From: Citrobacter gillenii
Lineage (GTDB): Bacteria; Pseudomonadota; Gammaproteobacteria; Enterobacterales; Enterobacteriaceae
Length of the DNA: 64,000 nucleotides
Assembly: GCF_013337685.1 (NCBI RefSeq)
Contig: NZ_SUQN01000006.1
Span: forward strand, 406,724-470,723
Direction: 5' to 3'
A program made the position numbers and the translations under genes. This document shows positions 63,994 through 64,000 of the stretch, one piece after another (the stretch's first letter is position 1; each line of letters starts with the position of its first letter). The notes below the pieces were generated by a model. It saw only the letters and a program-made list of their open reading frames with translations. It was not told the origin of the DNA and ran no database searches.

Positions 63994-64000
63994 ACACTAA

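Overview
The window is a stretch of an enterobacterial chromosome. Gene content and order follow the E. coli K-12 segment gltBD - nan - sspAB - rplM/rpsI - degQS - mdh - argR - aaeXAB - tldD - yhdP - mreBCD - accBC - prmA - dusB-fis - acrEF - yhdWXYZ - rrnD almost gene for gene, and protein sequences are very close to E. coli. Several features differ from K-12: codBA sits next to gltD, msrPQ sits between acuI and accB, two alpha-carbonic anhydrase genes lie between prmA and dusB, and nanE is missing from the nan operon. Together these suggest a Citrobacter- or Salmonella-like relative of E. coli. Citrobacter is my inference; the sequence alone does not prove it.

Layout. 1-4.4 kb: the 3' part of gltB, gltD, then a DUF1016/YhcG-type nuclease gene followed by a second copy of the gltD 3' end. 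4.5-7.2 kb: codBA behind a PurR-type operator. 7.2-12.1 kb (minus strand): sialic acid genes nanR, nanA, nanT, a 14-codon in-frame nanE scar, nanK and nanQ/yhcH. 12.4-13.8 kb: dcuD. 13.8-17.5 kb (minus): sspB, sspA, rpsI, rplM, zapE. 17.7-20.8 kb: zapG, degQ, degS. 21-23.8 kb: mdh, argR, yhcN, yhcO. 23.9-28.1 kb: aaeBAX and the divergent aaeR. 28.2-40.6 kb (minus): tldD, yhdP, rng, yhdE, mreD, mreC, mreB, csrD. 40.8-48.4 kb (plus): acuI, msrPQ, accBC, yhdT, panF, prmA. 48.5-50.3 kb: two alpha-carbonic anhydrase paralogues with a prmA 3'-end duplicate between them. 50.6-53.1 kb: dusB-fis, yhdJ, yhdU. 53.1-58.5 kb: acrS and the divergent acrEF. 58.8-63.6 kb: lipoprotein yhdV and the amino-acid ABC transporter yhdWXYZ behind a textbook sigma-54 promoter. 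63.7-64 kb (minus): rrnD terminator, 5S rRNA and tRNA-Thr(GGT).

How the genes work together. GltBD assimilates ammonia into glutamate. CodBA imports cytosine and deaminates it to uracil plus ammonia. YhdWXYZ imports amino acids under likely nitrogen control. The nan genes import and degrade sialic acid, but the epimerase step is missing locally. MreBCD, with YhdP, concerns cell shape and envelope. AccBC starts fatty acid synthesis. DusB-Fis is the growth-rate-controlled nucleoid operon.

The most unusual points are four. (1) A nanE gene is reduced to a precise in-frame remnant. (2) The second periplasmic alpha-carbonic anhydrase paralogue has lost two of the three zinc ligands. (3) The 3' ends of gltD and of prmA are each duplicated directly around one accessory gene. 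(4) These two duplications share the same architecture. No CRISPR array, prophage, transposase or integrase gene was seen.
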